A stretch of 64,000 nucleotides of DNA from Pseudoselenomonas ruminantium (GTDB lineage Bacteria > Bacillota > Negativicutes > Selenomonadales > Selenomonadaceae). Below, piece after piece: positions 52,633 through 63,600 of the stretch (the first letter of the stretch is position 1; each line of letters opens with the position of its first letter). The DNA is taken from positions 102,102-166,101 of the forward strand of contig SVBZ01000048.1 of the NCBI GenBank assembly GCA_015058575.1. The letters run 5' to 3'. A program made the translations under genes and the position numbers. The notes below the pieces were generated by a model. That model did not search any database and was not told the DNA's origin. It worked only from the letters and a program-made list of their open reading frames with translations.

Positions 52633-53357
52633 ATGGTGCAGAGTCAATCGCACTGGATGAGAATATGATCCGGACGGCCGAGACGGAGATGTTCACGCCG
52701 GCGGATTCGCGCGCGCGTGCGTCAAAATGCCTGTCTACTATCGTCGTGACAGGCAAGCTCTATGCAGCTGCGGAGGGCAATGAGACGATGAAGCTCTTCA
52801 ACTGGGCACACTGCCCCGCAGAGTCGCCCGATGCCTATCGCGATGTCGTGCTGACCGTGGTCTTTGCCGGCAATACGTTCCGGCAGGTGCATTTGTCCAA
52901 GGCCTTTGTCGTTGACTATCAGGAAAGCTACGAGGATACCGAAGGCTTCGGCACCTTCCGGCTGGTCATCCGGCAGAAGACCGATTTGGTGGATAAAGTG
53001 ACAGCTGGTGCAGTAAGCGGCCTGGGCGCCTTGGGGGGAGCGCTTGGCGGAGCCATGGGCGGCGCTATGGGCGGCGCTATGGGCAGCCTGGGCACCACGG
53101 CAGGGATACCGCTTGCAACTGGCGGCTGCTTTGGGCCTGGCCAGAAAATGAACACGGGCAAAATCATGGGCGAAATCGCCCGGCAGACCGCAGAGGCTGA
53201 GGTGGTCAAACACGCAGCCAAGGCGTCGCCAATCGCGGGACAGATTACGCAGGCAGCAGCGGCGACAGCCGAAGTCCAGCAGGCGGTCAAAAAGCCGCAG
53301 GAGATGCTGCAGGGAAAGAACAGGAAAATGAATATGGATGATTTCATCATCCATTAA
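52611..53357 (+). CDS. Hcp-like tube protein, paralog 3, with glycine-zipper extension
   Basis: 248 aa. Residues 1-130 are homologous to the two earlier tube genes (GFRLQVNGAESI, YRDVVLTVVFAGN, KAFVVDYQESYEDTEGFG, IRQKTDLVDK). Residues 140-165 form a Gly/Ala/Met zipper (GALGGALGGAMGGAMGG) made of near-identical short DNA repeats. A helical Ala/Gln-rich tail of about 85 residues ends it. The zipper could insert in or interact with membrane. This may be a specialised tip subunit or tube-borne effector; the sequence alone does not decide. Confidence 0.65.
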   Translation: MGFRLQVNGAESIALDENMIRTAETEMFTPADSRARASKCLSTIVVTGKLYAAAEGNETMKLFNWAHCPAESPDAYRDVVLTVVFAGNTFRQVHLSKAFVVDYQESYEDTEGFGTFRLVIRQKTDLVDKVTAGAVSGLGALGGALGGAMGGAMGGAMGSLGTTAGIPLATGGCFGPGQKMNTGKIMGEIARQTAEAEVVKHAAKASPIAGQITQAAAATAEVQQAVKKPQEMLQGKNRKMNMDDFIIH

Positions 53358-53375
53358 AGATAAGGGAAGAATGGT

Positions 53376-56150
53376 ATGGCTAGGAAGATAGGATATACGT
53401 TGAATCGCAACGGGAAAATCGAAACCAATAAGAGCGAAGGGACAAGACGCTATTACCGCCGTGAGCTTTTGGGCATGTCGACGGTGCAGCTGCAGGAAAT
53501 CGCACGCCGCGAGAAGGTCATCGTCGGCATTGTCAATCCCATGGACAAAGAAGCCTTGATTGAGACCATTATGCGCTATCGCGGGGCCGATGATAATCTG
53601 CTCATCCGCAAGTATTCCGAGAAAGGCTGGAACGCTCTGGAGGCGGCACTGAAGAAAACCGTCTGGCAGCAGGCGGTAGGACTTGCGCCCGAGTGCAGTG
53701 GCAAGTTCATCGTCTGGCAGCAGCTGGCTGTCGATTTCTATGACAATCTGAAGGTCCGCTATATGCCTGAGCTAATCGGTACCAATGCGCTGGTGGTCGA
53801 TGGCGACAGGAATCTTTGCGGCATCTTCAATGTCGAGCCCAAGGGCAAGGCACAGGACTATCTCTATCTGCGCAAAGAGGCTGGCCTTCCCTGCAAGGAG
53901 GCGGCAGTCAAACGCTATACGCTGCTGTTTTTTGACCGGTCAGCATCGGCGCAGATTTTCCGCCTGTATAGCGGCGAAATGACCTATACGCCCGAGAATA
54001 TCCGCCTGGCGCAAGTGCCGTTGGTAGACTTTATCGTTCGCGAACCCAAAACGCTGCATCTGCCTGTAGCGATTGACTTTGGTACCTCCAATACTGCTGC
54101 CGGTGCCTATCTGGACCACCTCTATTTCGAGAGCCAGCAGCTCGAGACGCCGCCGGGAATCCGTGAGAACGAAATCAATTATGCGATTTTCTACGACCGG
54201 CTTCATGATTTTGCCGCGACGAATCTGCTGCCCAGCGTGGTCTCTGTCCTCTCGCTGCAGGAGCAGGAGGAACCACAGTACCTTTTTGGCTATGATGCGG
54301 TGGAAATGGCCGCCGACAGCTATATCGATGAGGGCTTTTGTGTCTTTTACGATATGAAGCGCTGGATTAGCGACTACGAAAAGGATGAGGAAATCACCGA
54401 CCGTCATGGACGGCGGGCCTTTGTTCCCCGCAAGGAAATCCTGCGGGCATTTTTCCTGCATGTCATCCATGCCTTGGAAAACCGCCTCAAATGCCGCATC
54501 AAAGGCATCCATATCTCAAGTCCCGTCAAGCAGAAGTACCTGTTCCAGAAACTTTTTCGGCAGATCCTGCCCGAGTATGCGGTGGAGCATGACGCCATCG
54601 ATGAGGGAGTGTCCGTGCTCTACAATACCGTCAGTGAGCTTATCGAGCAGAAAAAGGCCCGCAAGAATCAGCTCTATCATGCCCTTATCATCGATTGCGG
54701 CGGCGGTACCACGGATCTTTCCTCCTGCAAGTTCCGCGTGGATGACCAGCGGGTATCCTACAAAATCGATATCGAGACGGCCTATGAAAATGGCGATACG
54801 GATTTTGGCGGCAATAATCTGACCTACCGCATCATGCAGCTGTTGAAACTCAAGATTGCCGAGCAGCTATCGGGCGAATACGACCGGCATAGTAAGGATG
54901 CCCGCTGGGCCCTGCAGCATGAGGTCTATGGCGCGCAGGCAGCTGTCGATGCCCAGGCCCGCGAGCAGCTGCGCCAGATTCCGCATAGCAAGGAACTGCT
55001 GCGGGCCTTTGATGTAGATATTTTCCGCAGTGTCGATGAGCATGGCACGGAAGCTCTGTATCAAGCCCTCGATAGGGCCTATGCTGCCGTGGAGGCTGTC
55101 CTGCCGACGAAGTTCAAGGAATGGGAGAAAGAAAGCCGCACGGATTACTTCAAGGTCAAGAATAACTTCTATTTTCTGTTCCATTGCGCCGAGCAGGTCA
55201 AAAAAGCCTTTTTCGAGAAAGCGGGCGCACTCAAGATTATCCTGACGGCGGAGGGCAATCATGAAGCACCGGGTCGCAATTGGCAGCTGCGGCGGGAAAT
55301 CCCCATCGATGACGGCGAATCCATCGTGCTGCCGATGGATAAATGGAAACTCGCCGTTCATCAGGCGGGCGGCATGGTCACGGTCAAGCAGCTAAAGGAT
55401 ATCGTGTGCAGCATCTTCGATGTCAATCTGCTGTTGACACCGGATATCTACGGCGTTATCGCCCGCTTTCTTGACCCGCTCTATGAAAGCGGCGACATTG
55501 AAGATTACAGCATTATCAAATTGACCGGTCAATCTTGCAAAATCGACCTGTTCCGCGACTCGCTCAAGGAATTCGTGCCGGGACGGGTCATCAAGTCCAA
55601 GCGCAAATCCGGGGACAGCTCGGACTGCCGGGAGCTCAAGATGACCTGCATCGATGGCGCGCTCAAATACCTGCGCGACAAGAAATACGGCTATGCCGAT
55701 GTCCATATCATCAGCCAGCCGCCGAAACTGCCGTATAGGCTCACGGGCTTTACCCATAATGGTGAGGAGATTAACCTGATTGATGGCATGGCGGGCCTCA
55801 GCCATGGCGAGCTTTCGCGCAATATGGATAACCTTACGCTCATGCTGTACCTCAAAGATGAAGATGGCAGTATCCGCTATAATTTCACCTATACCTGCAC
55901 GCAGGCAGAATTCACACCCAAGACCCAGGAGGAAATCGAAGCCATCTACGGCGAGCACATCCCGCAGGCTGATACGGATACCATCATTCACCGTGAGGCG
56001 AAGTTCTTCATCTGGTCGGAACCAAAAGAATGGGGCTTTATGATCGTTCCCGTCTACCGCGAGGGAGAAACCTTGATGCTTGGCAAAGAGAAATTCCAGA
56101 GCTTTGAAAACGATGGCTGGATGAATAGTTTCTTTGATGGAACGAAATAG
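53376..56150 (+). CDS. Hsp70/actin-fold ATPase with N-terminal extension
   Basis: 924 aa. Residues about 30-70 resemble a SAP/Rho-N helical module (LGMSTVQLQEIARREKV). The actin-fold ATPase starts near residue 230: phosphate-1 AIDFGTSNTAAG, and phosphate-2 LIIDCGGGTTDLS near residue 437. The protein is longer than DnaK, lacks a recognisable DnaK substrate-binding domain, and carries large insertions. Together with the J protein of the locus it suggests a dedicated chaperone, for example for loading the giant VgrG-Rhs protein. That function is inferred. Confidence 0.75.
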   Translation: MARKIGYTLNRNGKIETNKSEGTRRYYRRELLGMSTVQLQEIARREKVIVGIVNPMDKEALIETIMRYRGADDNLLIRKYSEKGWNALEAALKKTVWQQAVGLAPECSGKFIVWQQLAVDFYDNLKVRYMPELIGTNALVVDGDRNLCGIFNVEPKGKAQDYLYLRKEAGLPCKEAAVKRYTLLFFDRSASAQIFRLYSGEMTYTPENIRLAQVPLVDFIVREPKTLHLPVAIDFGTSNTAAGAYLDHLYFESQQLETPPGIRENEINYAIFYDRLHDFAATNLLPSVVSVLSLQEQEEPQYLFGYDAVEMAADSYIDEGFCVFYDMKRWISDYEKDEEITDRHGRRAFVPRKEILRAFFLHVIHALENRLKCRIKGIHISSPVKQKYLFQKLFRQILPEYAVEHDAIDEGVSVLYNTVSELIEQKKARKNQLYHALIIDCGGGTTDLSSCKFRVDDQRVSYKIDIETAYENGDTDFGGNNLTYRIMQLLKLKIAEQLSGEYDRHSKDARWALQHEVYGAQAAVDAQAREQLRQIPHSKELLRAFDVDIFRSVDEHGTEALYQALDRAYAAVEAVLPTKFKEWEKESRTDYFKVKNNFYFLFHCAEQVKKAFFEKAGALKIILTAEGNHEAPGRNWQLRREIPIDDGESIVLPMDKWKLAVHQAGGMVTVKQLKDIVCSIFDVNLLLTPDIYGVIARFLDPLYESGDIEDYSIIKLTGQSCKIDLFRDSLKEFVPGRVIKSKRKSGDSSDCRELKMTCIDGALKYLRDKKYGYADVHIISQPPKLPYRLTGFTHNGEEINLIDGMAGLSHGELSRNMDNLTLMLYLKDEDGSIRYNFTYTCTQAEFTPKTQEEIEAIYGEHIPQADTDTIIHREAKFFIWSEPKEWGFMIVPVYREGETLMLGKEKFQSFENDGWMNSFFDGTK

Positions 56151-56165
56151 GAGGTTGCAATATAA

Positions 56166-56774
56166 ATGCGTTTTGACCAGGAAATATATCGCCAGCAAAA
56201 TGAGTGGCGGGAACAGGAAAAACTATCAGAAAGGGTGGTTGATGATGTCCTGCCATCAATCGACGAGACGATGACAACGGTGGCGGGGATTGACTATCAC
56301 TTTGCCGATAGGACTTTTTTCGATGGTGCTTTGACTCTTCGTATCCCCAGCGAATTCAAGCTCTTGGGGAAGGAAGTCATGAAGCAGTTCTTGCCAGCTT
56401 GCCGCGAAAATCAGTTGTTGTTAAGTGACGACGCGGCGATATTTACCATAAGTCTTTTGCAGCAAAATCGTAAACTGGAACAAAAGGATTTAGAAAAGGA
56501 AAAGGATACCTACTGTCAAGTCCTGCCGAAACTGGCCGCTGGCGTGCATATCCACGCCGCTGAGGTTCTCGCGGGAAAACATCAATCCCTTGTCTGGATA
56601 GAATATACCAATGAAACTGTAACCGAGCGCATGTATAACTGCTTGTTTTCCAGTGGCCTCGGAGATGCATCGGTAACGGGTTCTATCAGTTTTACTTATG
56701 CCCAGCGGCAGATAAAGGATATCGCCAGACAAATCGCTTTATCGTATACGGATAGGACACAGAAAGGGGCTTGA
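56166..56774 (+). CDS. Unknown protein, possible DcrB-like adaptor
   Basis: 202 aa, soluble. A mixed alpha/beta pattern is seen, with a central LTLRIPSEFKLLGKEV and late SLVWIEYTNETVTERMYNCL and SITFTYAQRQI-like SISFTYAQRQIKDIARQIAL. The spacing is reminiscent of DcrB/DUF1795 proteins, which act as Rhs-associated adaptors in some type VI systems, but I am not certain. It sits between the Hsp70-like gene and the PAAR-like gene, an expected place for an adaptor. Confidence 0.5.
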   Translation: MRFDQEIYRQQNEWREQEKLSERVVDDVLPSIDETMTTVAGIDYHFADRTFFDGALTLRIPSEFKLLGKEVMKQFLPACRENQLLLSDDAAIFTISLLQQNRKLEQKDLEKEKDTYCQVLPKLAAGVHIHAAEVLAGKHQSLVWIEYTNETVTERMYNCLFSSGLGDASVTGSISFTYAQRQIKDIARQIALSYTDRTQKGA

Positions 56775-56778
56775 GAAT

Positions 56779-57318
56779 ATGGGCGCTAAGGAATACATGA
56801 CCATGATGAGTGACTACACGAAGTGCACCTATGGGAGCATGAAAAATCAAATCAATATGCGCGATGATCATGGCATTTTGTCGCGCAAAACGGGCAAGGC
56901 CGTACTGAATGCCAATGACCATAAATGGCAGGAAAATATCTTGGGGTATGGGATGTGCAGTGCCTTCTGTGATGATAATAACGAGTATGCCCAGCTGATA
57001 AATAGCGCCCAGCAAAACGGAAACCGGTTCGTAAGGCCACGCGTAAAATGCGTCTGCCATGCACGCACGGAAGAAGCCTGGCGCGATGGCGATAAGCATT
57101 TTGTCATTGAAGGGGCACCGGTACTGACGAAAGAAAGCACGCTCGAATGCAGGTGGGGCGGCGTAATCAGCTTTTGCGACCCACCAAAACCAGGCGATGA
57201 TGATGTGCCACAGACTATGGGTGAAAAAGCAGCAGGAGCGATTGCAGGAGTCGCTTCATCATTAAAGAAAGAAACAGAGGCAATAAAAAAGAGTCTGACT
57301 AAGGATAATACCAAGTAA
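56779..57318 (+). CDS. PAAR-like tip protein, DUF4280 family
   Basis: 179 aa. The core VRPRVKCVCHA, then HFVIEGAPVLTKESTLECRWGGVISF, matches DUF4280, a PAAR-like family that caps VgrG spikes and carries conserved Cys residues. The C-terminus is Lys-rich. The gene precedes the VgrG-Rhs gene, separated by two tiny membrane-protein genes. Confidence 0.75.
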   Translation: MGAKEYMTMMSDYTKCTYGSMKNQINMRDDHGILSRKTGKAVLNANDHKWQENILGYGMCSAFCDDNNEYAQLINSAQQNGNRFVRPRVKCVCHARTEEAWRDGDKHFVIEGAPVLTKESTLECRWGGVISFCDPPKPGDDDVPQTMGEKAAGAIAGVASSLKKETEAIKKSLTKDNTK

Positions 57319-57378
57319 ATACCAAATCTACAAATATGAATCATGTCTGTTATCGATGAAAAAAAGGATGAGATTGCG

Positions 57379-57495
57379 ATGCAATTGGCAAGAAAAATTG
57401 TAATGTATTTGGTTTTCGTAGGTATGCTGCTATCCGTATATGATTCATTTTATCGATACAGGAAGAAAAAAAAACTATCGGGTGCATATCTATAA
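57379..57495 (+). CDS. Tiny membrane protein, 38 aa
   Basis: ATG with AAGGATGAG at good spacing; an earlier in-frame ATG at 57343 has no site. One membrane helix (IVMYLVFVGMLLSVY) and a very basic tail (RYRKKKKL). Unknown function; it is too short for family recognition. Confidence 0.5.
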   Translation: MQLARKIVMYLVFVGMLLSVYDSFYRYRKKKKLSGAYL

Positions 57496-57522
57496 ATTCT
57501 ATACATACTAAAGGATAAGACT

Positions 57523-57675
57523 ATGAAATTTATCTATTTATTGTATTTGGTAATTATAAGAACATTGATTGAGATTATCAGCACGCCGGATGATATCTTT
57601 GCCTGGGGGACGCTGGTGTTTGTTTGCTTGGCAACTTGGTGGGCACGGAAAATAGAGTCGAACGGTGACGAATGA
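57523..57675 (+). CDS. Small membrane protein, 50 aa
   Basis: ATG with AAAGGATAAG upstream. Two hydrophobic segments (FIYLLYLVIIRTLIEII and WGTLVFVCLATWWA) and a charged C-terminus. Together with the preceding gene it lies between the PAAR-like and VgrG-Rhs genes. Immunity or adaptor roles are possible, but nothing in the sequence proves either. Confidence 0.5.
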   Translation: MKFIYLLYLVIIRTLIEIISTPDDIFAWGTLVFVCLATWWARKIESNGDE

Positions 57676-57694
57676 TAGGTTAGCAGGAGGATAT

Positions 57695-60600
57695 ATGGAA
57701 CAGGTTACATTAGGACAGCTAAAAGTCGAAGGCTTGCCCTATCAGCGTATAGAAAAAATCCAAATAGATACCAGGGCAGGCCAGCATGGAATCTGTGACC
57801 TGCAATTCATCGCACTACCTGCGGCGGACATGTCCTTGGTACAGAGGATAGAGGGGCAGCCCATCAAGGTTTTGTTAAAAACAGAATTGCTTTTTGCGGG
57901 TATCATCACGCAGGCAGTCTGGCAGGAACAGGCTGGGTATAGCTGCTTGCAGGTCCGGGCGGTAACCTTGTCGCAAGCGATGGATATCAAGCGGCACAGC
58001 CGTACGTTCCAATCTGAGAGCAAAACACTTAGCGATGTAGCCAATGCCATCGGCCAGCCGTATGGCCTACAGATAGCTGTGCAGGATAATCCTGTTTTGC
58101 CGCGTATGCTGTATCAGCACGAGGAAACGGATTGGCAGTTTTTAGTCCGGTTGGCAGAAACGACCGGACATTTTCTGTTTACCAATTGCGCGAGCGATCG
58201 GATTCAGCTAAGCGTAGGCTTTGTGCCGTTTTCCAAGCGCCGGCGGGAGAAAGAGGATAGAATCGATGCTATTTCCCTGCCGGTGAGTACTTGCCGCAAA
58301 GTCAAAGAAAATATCCGGCCGATGACGGCGCCTTGTGAGTTTCAGGACACGGGGCTTGCTACGTATGACTGGAAACTGACGGCAGGCCACGGGCTGGAAT
58401 ATGAACAACGGGTACAAGCGGTGCTGGAAAGCCATATCGTCTCCGAAGATGCCCTGCTAATCAATCGTCTTACGCTGCGTCATAAGGAAGGCTGTCGTCC
58501 CGAGGCAGAGGAGGAACTGCGCCGCAGGAATATGCCCCAGCAGCTTAGCGGTACCATACTGGCGGTCGACGGAACGAATGTCAAGGTAAAATTCGATTGC
58601 GATGAACAGCAAGATATCGAAGAGGCCTGCTGGATTCCCTATGAGAATACCGTCAACAACTATCAGTATTCCATGCCGGATGTTGGTGACCATGTATTTG
58701 TCTACTTTGAAGAAAACGGCGAAAAGGTAGCGTTAGGCAGTCATCGCGGCGAGCTCGGCGGCAATCCCGATTACGAGGCACCGGAAAACCGCAATCTGAC
58801 GTCTACGAACAATATGGTTCAGTTTCAGCCGAACAGCGTGGTGATGATTGCGGGGCGCAGTGGCGCGGATTCTGCCTCGATAACGGCGGATGACAGTCGT
58901 GGGATTTCGGTCGTCTCGAATCATGATGTGGTGGTACACAGCGGCAAAGATATTGTCATCCAGTCCGGAACGGATAGCGTGGACGATAAATCGGGAAAAG
59001 TAGCACCAGGCTTTTGCCGTGGATATGACAAATATATCGGCGATGGCGGCCAGGCATTGGCGCAGACCCTGCAGCTTGATATAGCAGCAGGGAAAATCGG
59101 CCAGGATGCAAGTCTTAGCAAAAGCCTGGGGGCACCTAAGGAAGCGCCGGTTACCTCTGACCTGGGCAAGGATTTATTCCGTCAGTCTGGCCAACGGCAT
59201 ACTACTTCGCCAATGAATGCTGCGATTGAAGATTTTGCCACCGGGGTTTCCGACGGGCGGATAAATGTCGAGGCGGGGCAAGCGATGACGCTAAAGGTCG
59301 GCGGGAACTGGCTTTGTCTCGATGGTGCGACGAATACGGTCGCATTAAAGGCTCCGCTCGTGGCTGGCGAGGGCTATATCCATAATCAATATCCGCAGGA
59401 ACGGACAACAGAAGATATCGAAATGAATAATCTCAGTCTGGCCGTTGATGTTGCTTTGATGGCGGCCTGTTTTACGCCAGTGGGGCCTGTCGCGTCTGTG
59501 ATCTTATCCTTGAAGATTATTGGCGAGGACTTGGAGGCAGGGAATAAAAAAGATGCGGCAATTGATACGGCCTTAGCCATGCTGCCTGTGGCTGGCAATA
59601 TTTTTGCCAGAACGAAAAGAGGAGCTGAGGCTATCCGCAGCGCCAGTAATGGCTTAAAGGCAGCACGGTTGGCGGCAAGAACCAAAATCGATAAGGCTTG
59701 GGGCGCGCTGAAAAAATTTGCCTCAGACCATGTGTCGCTGGAGAAAATCGACAAGGCCATTATCCAAGGGGCCAAGGCGAGGCCATGGCTCAGAAGTAAA
59801 ATGGGAAATCTGCCGAAAAATGTTGTCATGAGTTGCGGGCGGAAAAGCAGCGGCAATAAGATGCGGGACAGGACAGCGCTGAATGGTGCCCCGGAAAAGG
59901 CGAAAAATACGACACCGGCTGTATCCGGCACGCAAAATGCGGCCAATGGGAAAACGTCGGTGGCCGATCCGATAGATGCTGTGACCGGCAGTTTTTGTAT
60001 GACCGTGACCGATTACCGTCAGAAGGATTTCGTGGAGGACTTCCTGCTGACGCGTACGTATGAATCCATCTACGAAAATCCCGGGCAGCACCTCGGCCGC
60101 CGCTGGCTTATCAACGTGGGGAGTGCACTGGAGCGACGGGAGAAGCAGGTGCGCATCCTGTGTGCCGATATGCATCTGGAGAAGTTTGCGCTGCAGGCAG
60201 ATGGCAGCTGGCAAAATGAACGGGGCGGCGATCGGGGAATCATGCTAGCGGAAAACGAAACCGGCTATCAGCTGGAAAACCGCCACCAGCAGAAAACGTA
60301 TTTTTATAACAAATCCGGCCAGCTCACGGATATGGTTTTGTGCCAAAAGGCCAAGATCCATATCGAGTATCACGGCAGGCAAATCCAGACTGTGCGCTTG
60401 GCGGATGGACAGGAATTATCCTTCCTTTATGCGGAAGACAAAATCGCGCAGATTACCGACGGGATAGGCCGCACCATCTGCTATGAATATGAGGATGACC
60501 TGCTGACCTGCGTGACCTATCCCAATGGTGGTCAGGCAAAGTATACCTATACACCGGAAGGCTGGATTCGTACCGTTACCGATCTGAATGGCATCTGTTA

Positions 60601-63600
60601 TCTGCAGAATGATTACGACCGTGAGGGCCGGGTGCTGCATCAGCAGATGAAAAATGGTGCGGAATATCTCTTATTCTACGATGATCAGAACCGCCGAACG
60701 ACCGTAACCGACCAGCATAACGGCAAACGGGTGACCTATCACTGGAATCGGCAGCATTTGGTGGAAAAAACCGTCTATCCGGATGACACGACGGCGGAAA
60801 AGGCCTATGATGAGCGGGAGAATGTAATCTATGAAAAGGACCGGCTCGGACGGGAAACCAAGCGCACATACAACGAAGCTTCCCAGCTGCTGCGTGAGGA
60901 ACTGCCCAGCGGATTGACACGTCAGCTTGCCTATGACGGCGAGGGACGCTTGCAGGAAGAAACGGATAGCGAAGGTGGTTGTGTGCGCTACCGCTATGAC
61001 AAGCATGGCTGGCTGATTGCCCGCGAGACGAAGCTGGGCGAAGGAAAGTGGAAAAAGGAAAGCTGGCAGTATGACTTTCGGGGCCGCGTCCTGACCCAGG
61101 CGGTAAATGGGTGTGAAACAACCTATAGCTATGAAGGAACGCTGCCGGTTCCGAGCAGTATGATGCTGCCGGAGGGCGGCTGGTTCAACTATGAGTATGA
61201 TAAGGTCTGCCGCCTTATGTGCATCCAAAGCGAATTCGGTGAGCGCAGCTTTGGCTATGATGTCATGGACTATCGGGCCTGCGATATCGATGCGCTGGGG
61301 CATATGGAAAGCTGGCAGTATGACCTCATGGGCAATTTGCAAAAGCATATCACGCCCAAGGAACAGGATAAAGGCGCTGACCAGCAGGTCAGCCGCTATG
61401 TCTATGACTCGATGGATCACTGTATCCTGGAAACGGCGCCCGAGGGAATCGTCTATGCCCGCGCCTATGATGCAGAAGGGAATCTTATCAAGGAAGTCCA
61501 TCCGGAGGCCTATGACCCCGAAACCGGAGAGGGCGAGGGTACCCTTTACGACTACGACACCGATGGACACAAAATCCGCATCCATTATCCCGATGGTGGT
61601 GTGGAGCGGCGCTTCTATGATGCCGAGGGAAATCTCTGCAAGCGGGTAACACCGAATCATTATGATGCATCCACGGACGATGGCGCAGGTATGAGCTATA
61701 CGTATGATGCAGGCAATCGCCGCACCACGGTGAAGAACGAAGCTGGCGACCTGCTCGAAGTCTCCCGCTATGATGCCAAAGGCCGCTGCATCTATCATCA
61801 AGATGCTGGCCAGCTCGAAGCCAGCCGTGACGGCATGGTTTATGCGACAAACTATAAATACGACTTGGCCGGCAATAAGCTCGAAGAACGCAAAGCGGTC
61901 GCAGAAAAAGATGGCGCTATCCAATATAGCCTGCGGCGATGGACCTATGATATCCATGGCAATATCATCGAGGAAAAGACCTGGCTTACGCTGCAAAGCG
62001 AGACTAGTGCCAGCGGACTTACGCGCATCATTCGCCAAGATTATGATAAGCAGAACCGGCTGATACGCGTAACGGATAATCTGGGGGCAGAGGTCAAATA
62101 CACTTACAACAGCATCGGCAAACGAACCAGTGAGGAACGTAAGATCAATGCCAAGGAAACCCAGCGGATTGCGTATCGCTATGATAAAGCCGGCCGTCTC
62201 ATCGACCGCGCAGAGGAACTTAACAAAAAACGCAAGGGCAATTGGTGGTCACATACCCACTATACCTACGATGCCAACGGCAACATCACGGAGATACAGC
62301 TGCCCGACGGCAGTAAAATCCAGCGCGGCTATGATGCGGCAGACCGGCTGGTGGCAGAATGTATCATCGATCATGCTTCGGGACAGAAGAATACCACGCG
62401 CTTTACCTACGACAAAGCAGGCAATATTCTGCGTATCACCGATGACTGCGGACGGGCGCAATCATTTACCTACAATCTGCTGAACCAGCGGACGCAAGCC
62501 GTCACCAGCGAGGGGCGCAGACAAGAGCTTATCTATGACCACGAGGGCAATGTGACCGAGCGCCGGCTGCCGCAGGGGATGACCTATCGGTATCGATACG
62601 ATAGCGCTGGCCGTCTGACCACAGTCATCGGCACTGACGATCAGGTGCTCGAAACTGTTGCCTATGACCGTGCGGGCCGCCGCATCAAAGCCGAGACCGC
62701 TGCCGGCGGTGGCGCAGCCTACGCCTACACCGCCGCTGGCTGGCAGACAAAGATTGCAACCAATGGTGGCGCCAGCCAGGCCTATCACTACGATGCCCAG
62801 GGCAATGTCACAGGCATCGTTGACGGTAACGGCAACGAAACGAGCTACGTCCTCGACAGCTGGGGCCGCATCACGGAAATCCGCAAAGCTGACGGGTCAA
62901 AAGAAAACTATTCCTATGACTTTGCGGGCAACATTACCGAAGCCGTCGATGGCAATGGCAATAAACGTACCTACGAATACGATGACAACAACCAGCTGAA
63001 AGCCATAACCTATCCGGATGGCAGTCAAGAGGAGTATCTCTATACCGCCGACGGGAAACTAATCCAATTCCAAGACCGAAATGGTATAACGAATGAGTAC
63101 CAGTGGAATGTCTACGGCAGTCTTATCGAGCGCAAGGCAGGCAATTTGCGTAATAGCTACGAATATGCGCCCAACGGTCAATTGACTGCCGCGATAGCTA
63201 ACGGCATGGACTACCGTTACAGCTATGACCGCGACGGCCTGCTGCTCGCCAAGAAAGCCAGTGGCAGAACGCTTCTTTCTTATCGCTATGATGAGCTGGG
63301 ACGCAAGATAAGCCAGACAGATATCACCGGCCGCCAGGTTAGCTATAAGTTTGACAAGTCAAATTACTTAGTTGATATATGCAACGAAATTGACCAGTCA
63401 ATTGTCAAATTTACCCGCGATGCTGATGGTGCCATCCAAAAGATAACTCACGCCAACGGCATGTGGCAGGATATCACTTATGACGCGGATAAGAATATAA
63501 CGAGCCTGACGGTAGCCACGCCGGATAAGATTCTCGCCAAGAACACCTACCGCTACGACGGCAACGGCCAAAGAATCGAGAAAAATGAGCTGACAGGTCA

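Noticed and set aside
60671..62038. A 455-codon minus-strand frame inside the Rhs region
   Set aside because: The plus frame encodes regular YD repeats; the hydrophobic Ile/Phe-rich minus product is the mirror of that repeat codon pattern.
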